From positions 86,001-150,000 of the forward strand of contig NZ_CP134147.1 in the NCBI RefSeq assembly GCF_032163505.1: a DNA stretch of 64,000 nt. Direction: 5' to 3'. The DNA comes from Streptococcus parasanguinis (GTDB lineage Bacteria; Bacillota; Bacilli; Lactobacillales; Streptococcaceae). Of the stretch, positions 58,274 to 64,000 are shown in pieces (position 1 is the first letter of the stretch; each line of letters opens with the position of its first letter). The notes beneath the pieces are model-generated. The model searched no databases. It was not told the DNA's origin and saw nothing but the letters and a program-made list of their open reading frames with translations. The position numbers and the translations under genes are program-made.

Positions 58274-58660
58274 ATGGCTTACCGTAAACTAGGACGCACT
58301 AGCTCACAACGTAAAGCGATGCTTCGCGATTTGACTACAGATCTTATCATCAATGAAGCAATTGTAACAACTGAAGCACGTGCGAAAGAAATCCGTAAAT
58401 CAGTTGAAAAAATGATTACTTTGGGTAAACGTGGTGATTTGCATGCACGTCGTCAAGCTGCTGCATTCGTACGTAACGAAGTTGCATCACAAAACTTTGA
58501 TGAAGAAACAGGTAAATACTCAGAAACAACTGCACTTCAAAAATTGTTCTCTGAATTAGCACCTCGTTATGCTGAGCGCAATGGTGGATATACTCGTATC
58601 CTTAAAACTGAACCACGTCGTGGTGATGCTGCGCCAATGGCTATCATCGAATTGGTATAA
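58274..58660 (+). CDS. rplQ: Ribosomal protein L17
   Basis: A 128-residue 50S protein at the tunnel exit. [20 protein letters not shown] and [20 protein letters not shown] are diagnostic. GAGGAGG precedes the ATG. Last gene of the superoperon. Confidence 0.98.
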   Translation: MAYRKLGRTSSQRKAMLRDLTTDLIINEAIVTTEARAKEIRKSVEKMITLGKRGDLHARRQAAAFVRNEVASQNFDEETGKYSETTALQKLFSELAPRYAERNGGYTRILKTEPRRGDAAPMAIIELV

Positions 58661-58727
58661 TATCATCAATTTTGTTGAGTGTTATGATGATGGAATACAC
58701 TGTTATTCTTAGTCTAGCTCTGGTCTA

Positions 58728-58750
58728 CCGCTGGGGATTTTCCCCAGCGG
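58728..58750 (+). other. GC-rich hairpin after rplQ
   Basis: CCGCTGGGGA-TTT-TCCCCAGCGG is a perfect stem. The flanking TGAGTGTT (58677) and AACACTCA (58752) extend it to a larger structure. There is no T run; it may stabilise the mRNA end. Confidence 0.6.
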
Positions 58751-58779
58751 GAACACTCATCATATTGAATGAATGGTAG

Positions 58780-58834
58780 ACGCTTGTTTACGAAATTGCT
58801 TTAATTTAAAACAATTTCGTAAGCAGGCGTTTTG
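58780..58834 (+). terminator. Terminator of the ribosomal superoperon
   Basis: ACGCTTGTTTACGAAATTG pairs with CAATTTCGTAAGCAGGCGT, then TTTTG. A 19-bp stem with a few G-T pairs. Confidence 0.85.
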
Positions 58835-58914
58835 TCTTGCTTTTCATGAGTAGTCGAGAATAGCAAAAAATGATATAATGGAACCCAAATCTCCAATAGA
58901 AGAAAAAGGATTCA

Positions 58915-60186
58915 ATGACAAAACAACAAGCAATTAAATTACTAAAAGAGAAGTACCTTAGTAATATGAAAGAGGATTCGGAACTCTTTGTCGGAGTTGA
59001 ATTAGAGTTTCCGATTGTAGAAACAAATGGAAATAAAACAAATATAGAGGTGACGAAAAATCTTTTTCGAACCTTAGCTAACTTATCAGATTTTGAAGTC
59101 GAAAAAAAAGATGACGATCAAAATCCCATTCAATTAGTTCACTGCTATTCTAAAGATCGTATTCTATTCGAGTTGAGTTACAATACAATTGAATTTGCAT
59201 TTGAGAGAGCTCGTTCTATAAATGAGGTAGCCAAACGTTTTGAGGACTATTTGAAGATTATTCAACCTATTTTGCAAGAAAATAATCACGAAATTCAAGG
59301 GCACGGAATTCATCCTCTGTGGCAAGAAAATGATAATAGCCCAGTGAAAATCGAACGATACAAGATGTTAATGGCTTTCCTTGCAATGAATGGTACAGGG
59401 ATGAAGACACACTCCTATCCTTTGTACGGAGCATTTATATGCGGAAACCAGGTTCAATTGGATGTAAGGCGCGATAACTATCTTCGCATCATTAATGCAT
59501 TTAATAAAATTGAAGCAGCAAAAGCATATTTGTTTTCTAACTCAGAATTTTCAGCAGAGGTTTGGGATACAAGAATTTCCAGAGATATTTTCTGGGAAGA
59601 ATCCTTACATGGTTATTATAAGGAAAATGTAGGGGTTTATCCTAAGGACTACCAAAGCGAAGAAGAGTTTTTTAATAATCTCGCTAGAACGGCTATTTTT
59701 ACGGCAACTAGAGAGGGCAAATCATATTATTTTAAACCAATTCGAGTGGAGGACTATCTAGATCAAAAAGAAATTACAGCCTATACGGCTGATGGAAATG
59801 AGAAAATCATTAACCCTGTGAAAGAAGATCTAAAACAACATCGAAGTTACCAATTTCAGGATTTAACTGCTCGTGGGACTGTGGAATTTAGAAGTGTTTG
59901 TACACAACCATTAGAAACCACCTTTGCCCCGATAGCCTTTGAGTTGGGCTTATTTGTACAGTTAGAAAAACTAGAAAGCTATTTAGAGTATTCTTTATTC
60001 TTTAAAAATGAAGAACAGGACTACAGAAAACTTAGAAAGAAATATTCAAAGAAAAATCTAAGTGAAAAGGAAAAAGAAGCGATACAATCCTTTTCAAAAG
60101 ATCTTCTAGACATAGCTAAAGCAGGATTAACGAAAAGAGGTTACAGGGAAGAAAAATTTCTCATCATTAACAAAGAACTAGACTAA
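58915..60186 (+). CDS. Glutamate-cysteine ligase family protein (GCS2-like)
   Basis: A 423-residue enzyme of the carboxylate-amine ligase fold. LFVGVELEFPIVE carries the N-terminal metal-binding Glu pattern, LFELSYNTIEFAF and HGIHPLW the glutamate site, and ARGTVEFRSVCTQPLETTFA the C-terminal signature. It is not the bifunctional GshAB of other streptococci (no ATP-grasp half) and it stands alone, so the product may be gamma-glutamylcysteine or another gamma-glutamyl amide. AAAGGA precedes the ATG. It lies between two core operons. Confidence 0.82.
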   Translation: MTKQQAIKLLKEKYLSNMKEDSELFVGVELEFPIVETNGNKTNIEVTKNLFRTLANLSDFEVEKKDDDQNPIQLVHCYSKDRILFELSYNTIEFAFERARSINEVAKRFEDYLKIIQPILQENNHEIQGHGIHPLWQENDNSPVKIERYKMLMAFLAMNGTGMKTHSYPLYGAFICGNQVQLDVRRDNYLRIINAFNKIEAAKAYLFSNSEFSAEVWDTRISRDIFWEESLHGYYKENVGVYPKDYQSEEEFFNNLARTAIFTATREGKSYYFKPIRVEDYLDQKEITAYTADGNEKIINPVKEDLKQHRSYQFQDLTARGTVEFRSVCTQPLETTFAPIAFELGLFVQLEKLESYLEYSLFFKNEEQDYRKLRKKYSKKNLSEKEKEAIQSFSKDLLDIAKAGLTKRGYREEKFLIINKELD

Positions 60187-60189
60187 TAG

Positions 60190-60213
60190 AAAAGCCTTAT
60201 TACAGGCTTTTCT
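60190..60213 (+). terminator. Terminator of the GCS2-like gene
   Basis: AAAAGCCT-TATTAC-AGGCTTTT perfect stem ending in T, directly after the stop. Confidence 0.88.
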
Positions 60214-60265
60214 TTGTTGCTTTCAAAAAAACTTTCAAAAAAATAAAAAATTTTGTAAAAAAGTA

Positions 60266-60294
60266 TTGACAGTAAGGTAAGGTCATGATATACT
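60266..60294 (+). promoter_or_regulatory. rRNA operon promoter
   Basis: TTGACA (60266-60271), 17 bases, TATACT (60289-60294) with TG at the extended -10. The A-rich 40 bases upstream look like an UP element for the alpha C-terminal domain. The ~150-base leader to 60444 contains a GTCGC..GCGAC hairpin and GAAAACTGAACAAG, typical of streptococcal rrn leaders. Confidence 0.93.
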
Positions 60295-60444
60295 AATATA
60301 GTTGTCGCGCGAGAGCGACAAAGACCTTTGAAAACTGAACAAGACGAACCAATGTGCAGGGCGCTATAACTAAGGTTATAGTAACTGAACAATAAAAAAA
60401 CAATAAATCTGTCAGTGACAGAATGAGTTTAAGACAAACAATTA

Positions 60445-61999
<1,555 letters not shown>

Positions 62000-62046
62000 A
62001 AATGGAAACCTGTACGTTGGTCTTGTTTAGTTTTGAGAGGTCTTGT

Positions 62047-62119
62047 GGGGCCTTAGCTCAGCTGGGAGAGCGCCTGCTTTGCACGCAGGAGGTCAGCGGT
62101 TCGATCCCGCTAGGCTCCA
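62047..62119 (+). tRNA. tRNA-Ala (TGC)
   Basis: A 73-base cloverleaf. The acceptor GGGGCCT pairs with AGGCTCC (one G-T), the anticodon loop is CTTTGCACG with TGC, and the T-loop is GGTTCGATCCC. CCA is not encoded. It is the only tRNA in the 16S-23S spacer, the normal streptococcal arrangement. Confidence 0.98.
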
Positions 62120-62242
62120 TTAACACTGTAAGGGTGTTAAGATTGAACATTGAAAATTGAATATCTATATCAAATAGTAACAAGAAAATAAACCGAAACG
62201 CTGTAAATATTTAAAGAGTTTAGGTCGCAAGACCAAAAATAA

Positions 62243-64000
62243 GGTTAAGTTAATAAGGGCGCACGGTGGATGCCTTGGCACTAGAAGCCGAAGAAGGACG
62301 TGACAAACGACGAAATGCTTTGGGGAGCTGTAAGTAAGCGACGATCCAGAGATGTCCGAATGGGGGAACCCACTAGCTGATGGCTAGTACTCCTATCTGT
62401 TAAGGATAGGTAGAGGAAGACGCAGTGAACTGAAACATCTAAGTAGCTGCAGGAAGAGAAAGCAAAAGCGATTGCCTGAGTAGCGGCGAGCGAAACGGCA
62501 GGAGGGCAAACCGAAGAGTTTACTCTTCGGGGTTGTAGGACTGCAATATGGACTTAAAGATTATAGAAGAATGACATGGGAAGGTCAGCCAAAGAGAGTA
62601 AGAGCCTCGTATTCGAAATAGTCTTTATACCTAGCAGTATCCTGAGTACGGCGGGACACGAGAAATCCCGTCGGAATCTGGGAGGACCATCTCCCAACCC
62701 TAAATACTCTCTAGTGACCGATAGTGAACCAGTACCGTGAGGGAAAGGTGAAAAGCACCCCGGGAGGGGAGTGAAATAGAACCTGAAACCGTGTGCCTAC
62801 AACAAGTTCGAGCCCGTTAATGGGTGAGAGCGTGCCTTTTGTAGAATGAACCGGCGAGTTACGATATGATGCGAGGTTAAGTTGAAGAGACGGAGCCGTA
62901 GGGAAACCGAGTCTGAATAGGGCGTCTTAGTATTATGTCGTAGACCCGAAACCATGTGACCTACCCATGAGCAGGTTGAAGGTGAGGTAAAACTCACTGG
63001 AGGACCGAACCAGGGCACGTTGAAAAGTGCTTGGATGACTTGTGGGTAGCGGAGAAATTCCAAACGAACTTGGAGATAGCTGGTTCTCTCCGAAATAGCT
63101 TTAGGGCTAGCGTCGACATTAAGATTCTTGGAGGTAGAGCACTGTTTGGGTGAGGGGTCCATCCCGGATTACCAATCTCAGATAAACTCCGAATGCCAAT
63201 GAATTATGGTCGGCAGTCAGACTGCGAGTGCTAAGATCCGTAGTCGAAAGGGAAACAGCCCAGACCACCAGCTAAGGTCCCAAAATAATTGTTAAGTGGA
63301 AAAGGATGTGGGGTTGCACAGACAACTAGGATGTTAGCTTAGAAGCAGCTATTCATTCAAAGAGTGCGTAATAGCTCACTAGTCGAGTGACCCTGCGCCG
63401 AAAATGTACCGGGGCTAAAACAATTTACCGAAGCTGTGGATACCTTTATAGGTATGGTAGGAGAGCGTTCTATGTGTGGAGAAGGTGTACCGTGAGGAGC
63501 GCTGGAACGCATAGAAGTGAGAATGCCGGTATGAGTAGCGAAAGACAGGTGAGAATCCTGTCCACCGTAAGACTAAGGTTTCCAGGGGAAGGCTCGTCCG
63601 CCCTGGGTTAGTCGGGACCTAAGGAGAGACCGAAAGGTGTATCCGATGGACAACAGGTTGATATTCCTGTACTAGAGTATGTAGTGAAGGAGGGACGCAG
63701 TAGGCTAACTAAAGCGTGCGACTGGAAGTGCACGTCTAAGCAGTGAGGTGTGAATTGAGTTAAATGCTTAATTCTATAACATTGAGCTGTGATGGGGAGC
63801 GAAGTTTAGTAGCGAAGTTAGTGACGTCACACTGCCAAGAAAAGCTTCTAGCGTTTAAACATACTCTACCCGTACCGCAAACCGACACAGGTAGTCGAGG
63901 CGAGTAGCCTCAGGTGAGCGAGAGAACTCTCGTTAAGGAACTCGGCAAAATGACCCCGTAACTTCGGGAGAAGGGGTGCTGGCTTTCAGTCAGCCGCAGT
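62243..64000 (+). rRNA. rrl: 23S ribosomal RNA, 3' end cut by the window
   Basis: Starts at the conserved GGTTAAGTTAATAAGGGCGC and runs through typical domain I and II sequence (GGTAGAGCACTGTTTGG, GCGTAATAGCTCACTAGTCGAGTGA) to the window edge, giving the first ~1,760 bases of ~2,900. The 5' end is approximate. Confidence 0.98.

Noticed and set aside
44512..58660. Gene loss or inserted foreign gene in the ribosomal superoperon
   Set aside because: The order rpsJ-rplC-D-W-B-rpsS-rplV-rpsC-rplP-rpmC-rpsQ-rplN-X-E-rpsN-H-rplF-R-rpsE-rpmD-rplO-secY-adk-infA-rpmJ-rpsM-K-rpoA-rplQ is complete and standard.

Overview
The window is chromosomal DNA from an oral Streptococcus of the Sanguinis/Mitis group. 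The support is a low-GC Firmicute 16S rRNA with viridans-type variable regions, a V-type ATPase operon, CiaR-driven csRNA genes, a WalR/VicR site, and a streptococcal S10-spc-alpha operon followed by an rRNA operon whose only spacer tRNA is tRNA-Ala. The species cannot be fixed by eye; S. parasanguinis and S. australis relatives look closest.

Layout. 1-5.2 kb: 3' part of a V-type ATPase operon (C-F-GNAT-A-B-D). 5.3-7.9 kb: a secreted LysM cell-wall protein with a WalR site, and a CynX-type MFS exporter. 7.9-18.9 kb: an accessory patchwork holding two tandem csRNA genes, a structured repeat, an SdpR/SdpI-like pair, a large AT-rich ATPase resembling the anticodon nuclease RloC, an ABC-2 exporter preceded by a small coupled ORF, and a decayed ion-channel cluster. 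Two 51-bp remnants of the 3' end of rpsI (ribosomal protein S9), each with its own terminator, punctuate this patchwork. It ends at rpmG, where short direct repeats suggest another integration site. 18.9-30 kb: housekeeping and transport (rpmG, rpmF, ilvD, PyrR-attenuated uraA, a DUF59 protein, hisS, thrC, a MATE exporter, a HAD phosphatase), a third csRNA gene, and a MarR-DUF1304 pair. 29.7-36.4 kb: a T-box-controlled tryptophan operon with a fused trpGD. 36.5-43.7 kb: GH29 fucosidase, a 23-codon ORF, polA with an apparently leaderless promoter, a CoA-binding protein, DUF975 protein, tgt. 43.7-58.7 kb: repeat copy 3, then the ribosomal superoperon rpsJ to rplQ including secY, adk, infA and rpoA. 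58.9-60.2 kb: a stand-alone glutamate-cysteine-ligase-like enzyme. 60.2-64 kb: rrn promoter, 16S, tRNA-Ala and partial 23S.

How the parts fit. The right half is core growth machinery (transcription, translation, secretion). The middle is amino-acid and pyrimidine supply under RNA-level control (Trp T-box, PyrR attenuator). The left accessory zone looks like repeated integration and decay at ribosomal-protein gene ends, leaving defence and export cargo. The strongest candidates for undescribed biology are the three-copy repeat whose two hairpins keep pairing while their sequence changes, the stand-alone RloC-like protein between integration scars, and the small ORF coupled to the ABC-2 exporter.
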